From the NCBI GenBank assembly GCA_027021085.1, contig JALUVB010000224.1, positions 1 to 7,270 of the forward strand: a stretch of 7,270 nucleotides of DNA, read 5' to 3'. A model generated the notes under the pieces. That model was not told the origin of the DNA. It saw nothing but the letters and a program-made list of their open reading frames with translations, and ran no database searches. The first letter of the stretch is position 1. Each line of letters starts with the position of its first letter. The DNA is from a bacterium. Its GTDB lineage: Bacteria > CAIJMQ01 > JAADFP01. Below are positions 1 through 7,041 of this stretch, piece by piece. A program made the translations under genes and the position numbers.

Positions 1-617
1 AAAGCCAGCTTGGATAATTTTAATGCTTCTTCTGCCGTTCCCCCTGCCCCTATGCCGATAAAAAGGGGCGGACAGGCATTTATCCCTTTCTCTCTTACTG
101 CCTGCAGGACAGCTTCCTGCAATCCTTTCCATCCTGCATGGGGAGAAAGATGATAAAGTAAGGAAGCATTCTCCGAACCAAATCCCTTTGCCATAACAGT
201 AATTTCCAGTTGCTCGCCTTCTTCCAGGGAAACGTGCACAATTCCCGGCGTGTTATCCCCCCGGTTTGCCCTTTTCCCCAGCGGGTCATCCACGGTGGAG
301 GCCCTAAGATACCCTTCTTCTACCGCCTCTCTTATCCCCTGGTTTACTGCTGCCTCTATTCTGCCTTTCAGTTGCACCCTGTCCCCTATATTGAGAAAGA
401 CTACGGCCATGCCGGTATCCTGGCAGAGTGGTATCTTTTCTTCCCTGGCTATACGAGCATTCTCCAGCAGGATATCCAGGATTTTCCTGGCTCTGCCCTT
501 TTCCCTCTCCCTTGCCTGGCGCAGGGAAGCTTCTACCCGGGAAGGAAGGATGGTGTTTGCTTTTAGATAGAGTTCTTTAACCGTGGAGATTATCTCTTTC
601 TGAGGAATGAATCTCAT
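1..617 (-). CDS. Fumarate hydratase class I, alpha subunit (TtdA/FumA N-terminal type), partial
   Basis: Class I fumarases reversibly hydrate fumarate to L-malate in the cytoplasm using an oxygen-labile [4Fe-4S] cluster; in many anaerobes the enzyme is split into alpha and beta subunits. The visible 205 residues from the ATG at 617 show the family blocks: LCQDTGMAVVF (first cluster cysteine C65), DNTPGIVH (about 121-128), AKGFGSEN (about 143-150) and ACPPLFIGIGAGGT (C182, second cluster cysteine). The C65-C182 spacing matches that of the first two cluster cysteines in E. coli FumA. The frame is still open at the window edge, so the C-terminus and the expected third cysteine lie outside. The start ATG overlaps the leuA stop as ATGA, so translation is probably coupled; the nearest purine-rich SD-like stretch is more than 20 nt upstream. 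L(+)-tartrate dehydratase alpha subunit is a close relative that sequence alone cannot exclude. A beta-subunit gene is expected next to the left. Confidence 0.9.
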   Translation of the reverse strand, partial: MRFIPQKEIISTVKELYLKANTILPSRVEASLRQAREREKGRARKILDILLENARIAREEKIPLCQDTGMAVVFLNIGDRVQLKGRIEAAVNQGIREAVEEGYLRASTVDDPLGKRANRGDNTPGIVHVSLEEGEQLEITVMAKGFGSENASLLYHLSPHAGWKGLQEAVLQAVREKGINACPPLFIGIGAGGTAEEALKLSKLA

Positions 618-2158
618 AAACGGGGAGCGTTAACTTTCTTCCTGGCTTTGGTCTTACGGTAGATGAGGCGGTTTATCGCATTCATGTAAGCCCGCACACT
701 GGCCTCCAGCACGTCCGTGGAGACCCCCCTGCCCATAACCTCCACCTCCCCCTCTTTTACCTTTACTGTAACTTCGCCCATAGCTTCCTTACCCGAGGTT
801 ACCGCGCTCAGGGCGTAATCTACCAGGCGGGGCTGCAACCCGGTTATGCGGTCAATTGCCTTGTAGGCTGCATCCACAGGCCCGTTTCCCACGGAAGCCT
901 CCTGGTATGTTTCCTTACCCTTGCGCAGTTTCACCGTGGCAGTAGGTATGGTGCGATTCCCGCTCACTATGTGAGTGTAGAGAAGATGATAAGTTTCCGG
1001 TATGTGAATAACCTCATCTTCCACCAGGGCTATCAAGTCTTCGTCGAAGACTTCTTTCTTCTTGTCTGCTATTTCCTTGAACATCTGGAAGCATTTTTCA
1101 AAATCTTCTTCCGGCAGTTCGTAGCCAAGCTGTTTCAACCTTGCTTTCAAGGCATGCCTGCCCGAACGCGCGGTAAGTATCATGGTATGACCTTCCAGCC
1201 CGATATCCTCCGGCTTTATAATTTCGTAGGTCCTCCTGTCCTTGAGAATACCATCCAGGTGGATACCGGAAGAATGGGCAAAAGCATTTGCTCCCACAAT
1301 AGCCTTGTTGCGCTGCACCGGCATTCCCATGAGCTTGGAGACCAGCCTGCTCACCGGGTAAATCATGCTGGTATCTATACTGGTCTGATAAGAGAAGATA
1401 TCTTTCCTGGTGTGAAGCACCATTACCACTTCTTCCAGGGCAGCATTCCCGGCTCTTTCTCCTATTCCGTTGATAGTCACTTCTACCTGTCCCGCCCCGT
1501 TCTTCACCGCGCTCAAGGTATTAGCAGTAGCCAGCCCCAGGTCGTTATGACAGTGAATACTTATCACCGCTTCCTCTATATTGGGAACATTTTTTTTGAG
1601 ATAGCCGATTAACTGGCCAAATTCATCCGGGTAGGCATAGCCCACTGTATCCGGAATGTTTACCACTTCCGCCCCTGCCGCGATAACTTTCTCCACCACC
1701 TCTTTCAGGAATTCAGGCTCAGTGCGGGAGGCATCTTCGGGAGAAAATTCTACCGAAGGGGAAAGAGAACGAGCATACTTGACGCTTTCCACGGCCATCT
1801 TCAGGATTTCTTCCTTGGCCTTTTTCAGTTTATGCCTGCGGTGAATCTCTGAGGTAGCAAGAAACACGTGAATACGCGGCTTCTCGGCAAATTTAACCGC
1901 TTCCCAGCAGGCATCAATATCCTTTTTAAGACAGCGAGCCAAACCGCAAATCACCGGGCCCTTTACCTGACGGGCAATGGTCTTTACCGAGTCAAAATCC
2001 CCCGGAGAGCTTATAGGGAAACCTGCTTCAATCACATCCACGCCAAGCCTGGCCAGCTTGCGGGCAATTTTTAGCTTATCCTCCACGGAAAGCGTTATCC
2101 CTGCACACTGCTCACCATCTCTTAAGGTGGTGTCAAAAACAGCTATCTTTTTTTCCAT
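614..2158 (-). CDS. leuA: 2-isopropylmalate synthase LeuA
   Basis: Condenses 2-oxoisovalerate with acetyl-CoA to give 2-isopropylmalate, the committed step of leucine synthesis. The 514-residue length is normal for bacterial LeuA. The N-terminal HMGL-like TIM barrel shows [10 protein letters not shown] (R13, metal-binding D14), [15 protein letters not shown] (138-151), [11 protein letters not shown] with metal ligands H202 and H204, and [14 protein letters not shown] with N238. [24 protein letters not shown] (290-313) favours LeuA over citramalate or homocitrate synthase. The C-terminal LeuA dimer/regulatory domain (about 385-510) contains [12 protein letters not shown] and [18 protein letters not shown], so leucine feedback is plausible. 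I chose ATG at 2158 because the family normally starts a few residues before [10 protein letters not shown]; an in-frame GTG at 2176 would add six residues but would sit only about 4 nt from the predicted transcript start. Neither start has a good Shine-Dalgarno. The stop overlaps the fumarase start. The leader is too short for a leucine attenuator or T-box. Confidence 0.95.
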   Translation of the reverse strand: MEKKIAVFDTTLRDGEQCAGITLSVEDKLKIARKLARLGVDVIEAGFPISSPGDFDSVKTIARQVKGPVICGLARCLKKDIDACWEAVKFAEKPRIHVFLATSEIHRRHKLKKAKEEILKMAVESVKYARSLSPSVEFSPEDASRTEPEFLKEVVEKVIAAGAEVVNIPDTVGYAYPDEFGQLIGYLKKNVPNIEEAVISIHCHNDLGLATANTLSAVKNGAGQVEVTINGIGERAGNAALEEVVMVLHTRKDIFSYQTSIDTSMIYPVSRLVSKLMGMPVQRNKAIVGANAFAHSSGIHLDGILKDRRTYEIIKPEDIGLEGHTMILTARSGRHALKARLKQLGYELPEEDFEKCFQMFKEIADKKKEVFDEDLIALVEDEVIHIPETYHLLYTHIVSGNRTIPTATVKLRKGKETYQEASVGNGPVDAAYKAIDRITGLQPRLVDYALSAVTSGKEAMGEVTVKVKEGEVEVMGRGVSTDVLEASVRAYMNAINRLIYRKTKARKKVNAPRL

Positions 2159-2186
2159 GGTAAGGAATTTTATCACAGGAAAGGTG

Positions 2187-2214
2187 ATTATGAAAGCCGG
2201 TAAAATCTGGTAAA
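2187..2214 (-). promoter_or_regulatory. Candidate leuA-fumarase operon promoter
   Basis: Read on the minus strand, TTTACC (2214-2209, 4 of 6 to TTGACA) is followed after 16 nt by CATAAT (2192-2187, 5 of 6 to TATAAT). Transcription would begin near 2180, giving a leader of about 22 nt to the leuA ATG at 2158. It lies in the 64-bp divergent gap shared with polA, so the two genes' promoters must overlap. This is a pattern match only. Confidence 0.45.
2201..2206 (+). promoter_or_regulatory. polA: Possible polA -10 element
   Basis: TAAAAT matches TATAAT at 5 of 6 positions and is the best -10 candidate upstream of polA, but no -35 match lies 15-19 nt before it. If used, the transcript would start near 2213, leaving a leader of only about 10 nt, in keeping with the lack of a Shine-Dalgarno. 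It falls inside the proposed leuA promoter. Weak. Confidence 0.2.
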
Positions 2215-2222
2215 CTTAAAAG

Positions 2223-4865
2223 ATGAAGGGCTTAATTCTGCATGGGAATGCCATTGCCTACAAGGCATACTATTCCCTGCCCTCCATACCGGGGAGAAGG
2301 GGGGAGAGGGAAAGCATTCTCTCTCTTTTCACCCGTATCATCCTGAAGCTCCTGGCTGAATTTTCTCCCACGCATACAGTGGCAGTATTTGACGAACCAG
2401 CTCCCTGCACCAGGAAGAAAGGCAAGTTTACCTACTCCATCTCTCATCCGCTTATGCCGCCTTCTTTAAGGGAGAATCTCTCCGCCATGAAGGAAGTGCT
2501 TTCCAGCTTAGGAATACGGGTGCTGGAAATGCCCGGCTATGGAGCAGACGATGTGATTGCGGCAGTAACGCAACGCTTTCTAAAAGAGGGGATTGAGGTT
2601 TATATCGTCTCCCACGAGAAAAGCTTATGGCAGCTTCTTTCCGGTAAAGTAAAAATTATCAATCCTTTCAAGAATTATGAACTCATGGATGAAGTAGATT
2701 TTAAGCAGAAAATCGGCATTATCCCCGGATGGGTGCCTGATTACCTGGCGCTGATGGGTGATGAATCCCTAAATATTCCCGGAGTGGAGGGAATAGGGGA
2801 AAAGAGGGCAGTAAGCCTCCTGGGAGAATTCGGGACATTGGAAAAGGCATTATCTTCCCTCTCTCTTCTTCCCCCTGGCATAAAGGAGAAGCTGCAAGAG
2901 AAACAATCCTCCCTGCTTTTGAGTAAAAGGGTGGCAAAGCTTCAGAAAAATATAAGGATAGCGGGAGGCATCCAGAAATGGCAATGGAAGGGCTGGGAGG
3001 AAGAGAAATTAAAAAATACTTTTCAAAAGCTGGGGTTGTACGAAGTGCTTTTTCCCCTGCTCAAGCCGGAAGGGGAAAGGAAAAATTACCGTGCAGTTCT
3101 TTCCGAGGAGGCCTTTAGCTCCCTATTGCAAGAAGTGGAGAAATGCGAACTCATTTCCCTGGATACCGAGACCTCCTCTCCCGTCCCCATGCAGGCGGAT
3201 ATCGTAGGAGTAACCCTTTGCTTAAAGCCCCACCATGCCTTCTACATCCCCCTGCGCCACCAATACTTAGGTGTTCCCCCTCAACTGAAAGAGGATAACG
3301 TGCTCAACGCCTTGCAACCTTACCTGGAAAACAAAAAGATTGCCGGGCAGAACCTGAAGTACGATTACATAGTGCTCCGGCGAAAGGGGATAAAGCTCAA
3401 AAACATTGTATTTGATACCATGTTAGCCGCACACCTTCTCTCTCCCACCGGAGAACTTTACAACCTGAGAAGCCTTTCTATCCGGTACCTGGGAGAAAGG
3501 AAGAAAGCCTATAAAGAAGTAGTGGGAAAGGGAGAGATTATAAGCGGGGTTTCCATAGAGGAAGTAACCCAATACACCTGTGAAGACGTGGATTTTGCTT
3601 TAAGGCTGAAAAATGTCCTGGAAAGGGAACTGGAGAAAAAAGGGCTTAAAAAATTATTTGAAGAGGTGGAGATGCCCCTGCTTACCGTGCTGGCAGAGAT
3701 GGAAATCAGAGGGGTAAAAGTGGAGGTTGAAGCACTCAGAAAACTACAGGGGAAAGTGGAGGCAGAAATAGAAGAAGTTTCCCGGGAAATTTTCCGGGTT
3801 ACCGGAGAAGTATTTAACCTGAGCTCTCCTAAGCAGGTAAGCCATATCCTTTTTGACAAACTGGGTTTACCCAGGGGAAAGCGCACCAAGACCGGCTACT
3901 CCACTTCCCAATCCATCCTGGAAAACCTGGCCGGCACACACGAGGTAATCGATTATTTACTAAAAGTGCGCGGTTTGCAGAAAGTTCTGCAGGGGTTTAT
4001 ACTGCCTCTCCTGGAATCTGTAAACCCCTCTACCGGAAGGATTCATACTTCCTTTCGCCAGGCCGCCACTTCCACCGGCCGGCTTTCTTCTTCTAACCCG
4101 AACCTGCAGAACATTCCCATAAGGGGGAAATGGGGCAAGGAACTGAGAAAATGCTTCGTGGCAGAAGAGGGCTACCAGATACTCTCGGCGGACTACTCCC
4201 AGATAGAATTAAGGGTTATAGCACATCTTTCCGGCGATGAAAAACTAAAGGAATCCTTCCTTAAAGGCGAGGATATTCATACTTCCACTGCCTGCCAGAT
4301 TTTTTCCGTCTCGGAAAGCGAAGTAACCTCTGAGATGAGGAGAAAAGCAAAAGCAGTGAACTTTGGGATTATTTATGGAATAAGTGCCTACGGATTATCC
4401 CGGCAAATACAGAGCAGCGTGGAGGAAGCGGGGCGAATCATAAAAAATTACTTTCAACTCCACCCCGCGGTTAAGGAATACATAGACAGCACGCTGAAAT
4501 CATGCCGGGAAAAAGGCTATGTTTCCACCCTCCTGGGAAGGAGAAGATATATACCCAGAATAAGTTTTGAGAACAGAGTCTTAAGAGAGCAGGCAGAACG
4601 CGAAGCCATAAATACTCCTGTGCAGGGTAGTGCGGCTGAAATCATCAAGATAGCCATGATAAATCTTCACCAGGAGCTAATCAAGAGAAAAAGCGGTGCC
4701 TTTCTAATCCTGCAGGTGCATGATGAAGTCCTCCTGGAGGTGCCGGAGGAAGAGAAGGAAGAAATTTTTTTACTGGTGAAAGAAATCATGGAAAACGCCT
4801 ACCCGCTTTCGGTCCCCCTCACCGTAGAGGCAAATTTTGGCCGGAGCTGGTGGGAAGCGGGGTGA
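2223..4865 (+). CDS. polA: DNA polymerase I with degenerate 5'-nuclease domain
   Basis: Family A polymerase for Okazaki-fragment maturation and repair synthesis; 880 aa, close to the usual three-domain length. Residues 1-285 are a FEN-like 5'-nuclease domain that keeps the fold motifs (MGDESLNIPGVEGIGEK, 178-194) but has lost catalytic acids: H7, G107, E132, S134 and L183 stand where E. coli has D13, E113, D138, D140 and D188, while D57, D109, D110 and D180 remain. The 3'-5' exonuclease (about 290-475) looks active: LDTET (D314, E316), NLKYD (N377, D381), YTCED (Y451, D455). The polymerase domain has TSTGRLSSSNPNLQN, motif A DYSQIELR (D657), motif B RRKAKAVNFGIIYG (R706, K710, F714) and motif C QVHDE (H833, D834, E835). 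The ATG at 2223 is the first possible start, because an in-frame TAA sits just upstream, and it fits the family N-terminus. No Shine-Dalgarno is visible. It is divergent from leuA. Confidence 0.97.
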   Translation: MKGLILHGNAIAYKAYYSLPSIPGRRGERESILSLFTRIILKLLAEFSPTHTVAVFDEPAPCTRKKGKFTYSISHPLMPPSLRENLSAMKEVLSSLGIRVLEMPGYGADDVIAAVTQRFLKEGIEVYIVSHEKSLWQLLSGKVKIINPFKNYELMDEVDFKQKIGIIPGWVPDYLALMGDESLNIPGVEGIGEKRAVSLLGEFGTLEKALSSLSLLPPGIKEKLQEKQSSLLLSKRVAKLQKNIRIAGGIQKWQWKGWEEEKLKNTFQKLGLYEVLFPLLKPEGERKNYRAVLSEEAFSSLLQEVEKCELISLDTETSSPVPMQADIVGVTLCLKPHHAFYIPLRHQYLGVPPQLKEDNVLNALQPYLENKKIAGQNLKYDYIVLRRKGIKLKNIVFDTMLAAHLLSPTGELYNLRSLSIRYLGERKKAYKEVVGKGEIISGVSIEEVTQYTCEDVDFALRLKNVLERELEKKGLKKLFEEVEMPLLTVLAEMEIRGVKVEVEALRKLQGKVEAEIEEVSREIFRVTGEVFNLSSPKQVSHILFDKLGLPRGKRTKTGYSTSQSILENLAGTHEVIDYLLKVRGLQKVLQGFILPLLESVNPSTGRIHTSFRQAATSTGRLSSSNPNLQNIPIRGKWGKELRKCFVAEEGYQILSADYSQIELRVIAHLSGDEKLKESFLKGEDIHTSTACQIFSVSESEVTSEMRRKAKAVNFGIIYGISAYGLSRQIQSSVEEAGRIIKNYFQLHPAVKEYIDSTLKSCREKGYVSTLLGRRRYIPRISFENRVLREQAEREAINTPVQGSAAEIIKIAMINLHQELIKRKSGAFLILQVHDEVLLEVPEEEKEEIFLLVKEIMENAYPLSVPLTVEANFGRSWWEAG

Positions 4866-4880
4866 GTGTAGACTGGGAGA

Positions 4881-4916
4881 CAGTGAATAGTGAATAGTAA
4901 ACAGTGAATAGTGAAT
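4881..4916. repeat. Short direct repeats, AGTGAAT heptad type
   Basis: Two identical 15-bp copies of CAGTGAATAGTGAAT (4881-4895 and 4902-4916) lie 21 bp apart, joined by AGTAAA. Each copy itself contains two AGTGAAT heptads. The tract begins about 15 bp after the polA stop. A degenerate TAG-rich tract of similar flavour lies at the right edge of the window, suggesting a dispersed intergenic short repeat. Confidence 0.6.
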
Positions 4917-4938
4917 GTTAATCTTAGTTTCGTAGATT

Positions 4939-4963
4939 TATTTACACCTCGGGGGTGTAAATA
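4939..4963. other. Perfect 10-bp inverted repeat after polA
   Basis: TATTTACACC (4939-4948) and GGTGTAAATA (4954-4963) are perfect reverse complements separated by the 5-nt loop TCGGG. In RNA this is a stable hairpin, but no T-run follows on either strand, so it is not a standard intrinsic terminator. It lies 22 bp before a TATAAT box, where a -35 element or operator would sit, so it could be a polA 3'-end stem or a regulator-binding site for the downstream gene. The role is not determined. Confidence 0.5.
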
Positions 4964-4984
4964 GGATAACTTTAGGGAGGAGTA

Positions 4985-4990
4985 TATAAT
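4985..4990 (+). promoter_or_regulatory. Candidate -10 box for maf-rlmD
   Basis: An exact TATAAT lies 104 bp upstream of the fusion gene's ATG. No -35 match appears at 15-19 nt spacing and there is no TGn extension, so any promoter here would need an activator or a different sigma context. The implied transcript start near 4997 gives a leader of about 98 nt containing the GC-rich foldable segment. A purine-rich AGGGAGGAG (4974-4982) directly before it looks like a Shine-Dalgarno but has no start codon at a suitable distance. Confidence 0.35.
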
Positions 4991-4991
4991 A

Positions 4992-5027
4992 GCAAGCAGG
5001 CGGGGCTTGCCCGCGTGCGGAGACGCA
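4992..5027 (+). other. Foldable GC-rich leader segment with alternative hairpins
   Basis: GCAAGC (4992-4997) can pair with GCTTGC (5005-5010). Alternatively GCGGG (5000-5004) can pair with CCCGC (5010-5014); the two stems exclude each other. Next to them TGCG-GAGA-CGCA (5016-5027) forms a 4-bp stem closed by a GNRA-type GAGA tetraloop. The segment sits in the predicted 5' leader of the Maf-methyltransferase gene. I recognise no known riboswitch class; a dispersed palindromic repeat is another possibility. Confidence 0.35.
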
Positions 5028-5081
5028 GAGGAAGGGATTTATTTTTAAAATTTAGGCTCGATGCCGCGCAAGAAAAAATAA

Positions 5082-5087
5082 AAGGGA
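5082..5087 (+). promoter_or_regulatory. Ribosome binding site that sets the maf-rlmD start
   Basis: AAGGGA lies 7 nt before the ATG at 5095. It supports that ATG over the in-frame TTG at 5089, which would add two residues and sits only 1 nt from this site. Confidence 0.65.
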
Positions 5088-5094
5088 ATTGCTC

Positions 5095-7041
5095 ATGAAA
5101 ATTATCTTAGCCTCGGGTTCACCCAGGAGAAAGATTATCCTGGAAGACATGGGAATAAATTTTGAGATTATAGTGCCCCGGGTAGAGGAGGCAATAAAAG
5201 AGGACATGTCCCCGGAAAAACTTGCCATTTTTCTGGCTTCCCAAAAAGCCCGGGAAGTGGCAGGGAGAGTAAGAGAGGGCATAATTATCGGGGCAGATAC
5301 CATTGTGGCCCTGGGAGAAAAGATATTCGGTAAACCGGAGAGTAAGGAAGAGGCGGTAAAAATGCTGCAGACACTTTCCGGCACACGGCACAGGGTTATC
5401 ACGGGCTTATCTTTTCTCATAGTAATAGCAGGAAAGATAGTAAAAGAGATAAAAGACAAAGAGGTTACCTGGGTAAAGATGAGGGATATCCCCCGGAAAG
5501 ATATAGAAAAATACGTGCGGGAAAATTCTCCCCTGGATAAATCCGGCTCATACGCCGTGCAGGAAGTGGAAGATAAATTTGTGGAGAAAATAGAGGGAGA
5601 TTTTTATAATGTGGTAGGGTTTCCTAAGCAAAAGGTGGAGAAAATCCTTAAAAAACTCCTGAAAGAATATCCCGGGGAAAGAGAAATAAGCATAGAAAGG
5701 TTTCACCTCAAAAAAGCATCCGGAATAGGAGAAATAGAAGGGAAAGAAGTATGGGTGAGAGGGGGAATCCCCTCTGACCTGGTAAGAGTGGTATTAAGAA
5801 ATAAAAAGCGTTTCCGGGAGGGGATAATAAAAGAAGTTATAGCACCTTCTCCCTATCGCAGGAAGCCCCCCTGCCCTCATTACGGGAGATGTGGCGGCTG
5901 CTCACTGCAGGAAATAGTTTATCCCTACCAGCTGCAATTAAAGAAAGAATACTTTCTCCAGCTCTGGGAAAAGGCACTTGCCCTACCGCTGCCCCCCTCT
6001 TTTACCATACACGGCTCCCCGGAAGAATTCTCCTTCCGCAACAAAATGGAGTTTGTCTTTGGCAGGGACGAGAAAGGAGAAAAAGCCCTGGGGCTGCATC
6101 CCAGGGGTAAATTCTGGATGGTGGAAAATCTTTCCACCTGCCTTATCTTCTCGGAAAAACACGCTCCTTCCATTCTGAAAACTTTTCAGGAATTCTCCCG
6201 GCAGGAAACAATCTATCACCCCCGCACGCATGAGGGAAATCTCAGGCACCTGGTGGTGAGAATGAGCAAATTCAGCCAGGAATTTATCCTGGGTTTAGTG
6301 GTGCAGGAAGATATTAAAGAGAAGGAAACATTAATTAATATGGTCAAAAATCTCCCTGGCTGCCAGGGACTCTTACTGGTTAAAAACACTTCCTGGGGGG
6401 ATGCCGTAGATTTCCGGGAAAGTGAACTCCTCTGGGGGAAGGATTTCGTGGAGGAAGTAATGGACAGATTGCGGTTTCATATTACCCTCCCTGTCTTTTT
6501 CCAGACCAATCCCGCCGCTGCCTTGCTTCTCTGGAGGAGACTCAGGGAAATACTGCCGCTGGACCCCGGAGATATAGTGCTTGATTTGTATGCCGGCATG
6601 GGAGTAATAGGTTTGTGGCTGGCAGACAGAGTAAAAAAGGTAATCGCTGTGGAGGAAAATATTGCCTCTGTAGAAAGGGGGCGGGTAAATTGTGCTCTCA
6701 ACCAGCTGGAAGACAGGGTGCAGTTTATCCCTTCCCGCGTAGAGGACTTCTTCCGGGAAGCGCGTGGATACATAAAACAGGGGAAAATCCAGGTGCTTAT
6801 AATTGACCCTCCCCGTTCCGGCATTTCTCCCAGGGTGAGAAAGAAAATCCTGGAACTGGAAATTCCTGCCTTGGTATACATTTCCTGCAACCCCGTTACC
6901 TTCCTGGAAGATGCTGGACATATCCTGAAGGCAGGATACAGACTAAAAAACCTGGAACTCTTTGACTTTTTCCCCCAAACACCCCACCTGGAAACCCTCT
7001 CCATCTGGGAAAAAGATACCTGTCGGGGGCCCCGGATTTGA
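5095..7041 (+). CDS. maf-rlmD: Fusion: Maf nucleotide pyrophosphatase + RlmD/RumA-type 23S rRNA (uracil-5)-methyltransferase
   Basis: A single 648-residue frame holds two complete enzymes. Residues 1-190 are Maf, a family of nucleoside-triphosphate pyrophosphatases acting on non-canonical or surplus nucleotides: LASGSPRR (5-12), GADTIV (D68), GKPESKEEAVKMLQTLSG, DKSGSYAVQ (Q156), GDFYNVVGFP. After a linker of under 10 residues comes a TRAM RNA-binding domain (about 197-255). An iron-sulfur motif CPHYGRCGGC follows (C260, C266, C269, with C349 as fourth ligand), as in RlmD. The SAM methyltransferase domain has FFQTNP (Q470), DLYAGMG (497-503), AVEEN (E520), IIDPPRSGI (D571), nucleophile SCNP (C598) and FPQTPHLE with base E633. 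The iron-sulfur cysteines favour RlmD/RlmCD over tRNA-type TrmA; the exact target uridine cannot be told. No ATG codon exists between residues 129 and 318, so a separate methyltransferase start is unlikely. Residues 643-648 and the stop are encoded opposite tRNA-Pro. No terminator is seen. Confidence 0.93.
   Translation: MKIILASGSPRRKIILEDMGINFEIIVPRVEEAIKEDMSPEKLAIFLASQKAREVAGRVREGIIIGADTIVALGEKIFGKPESKEEAVKMLQTLSGTRHRVITGLSFLIVIAGKIVKEIKDKEVTWVKMRDIPRKDIEKYVRENSPLDKSGSYAVQEVEDKFVEKIEGDFYNVVGFPKQKVEKILKKLLKEYPGEREISIERFHLKKASGIGEIEGKEVWVRGGIPSDLVRVVLRNKKRFREGIIKEVIAPSPYRRKPPCPHYGRCGGCSLQEIVYPYQLQLKKEYFLQLWEKALALPLPPSFTIHGSPEEFSFRNKMEFVFGRDEKGEKALGLHPRGKFWMVENLSTCLIFSEKHAPSILKTFQEFSRQETIYHPRTHEGNLRHLVVRMSKFSQEFILGLVVQEDIKEKETLINMVKNLPGCQGLLLVKNTSWGDAVDFRESELLWGKDFVEEVMDRLRFHITLPVFFQTNPAAALLLWRRLREILPLDPGDIVLDLYAGMGVIGLWLADRVKKVIAVEENIASVERGRVNCALNQLEDRVQFIPSRVEDFFREARGYIKQGKIQVLIIDPPRSGISPRVRKKILELEIPALVYISCNPVTFLEDAGHILKAGYRLKNLELFDFFPQTPHLETLSIWEKDTCRGPRI

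Noticed and set aside
971-1612. 213-codon open frame on the plus strand inside leuA
   Set aside because: It is wholly antisense to a confidently identified leuA; its translation shows no recognisable domain and mirrors leuA codon bias.
4939-4963. Intrinsic terminator for polA
   Set aside because: The hairpin is perfect, but neither strand has a T-run after it; listed only as an inverted repeat.
5061-5081. Six-codon ORF (MPRKKK) just before maf-rlmD, a possible leader peptide
   Set aside because: No convincing Shine-Dalgarno, no regulatory codon run tied to the downstream function, and chance occurrence is likely.
5089-5094. TTG at 5089 as the maf-rlmD start
   Set aside because: It sits too close to the AAGGGA site; the ATG at 5095 has 7-nt spacing and gives the normal Maf N-terminus.
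6353-6369. 17-bp perfect palindrome TCCCTGGCTGCCAGGGA
   Set aside because: It lies in the middle of the methyltransferase coding region and encodes an ordinary LPGCQG stretch; no supporting context for a binding site.
6373-7004. Two long minus-strand open frames opposite the methyltransferase domain
   Set aside because: Both are antisense shadows of well-conserved RlmD catalytic motifs, with no domain, RBS or family resemblance.
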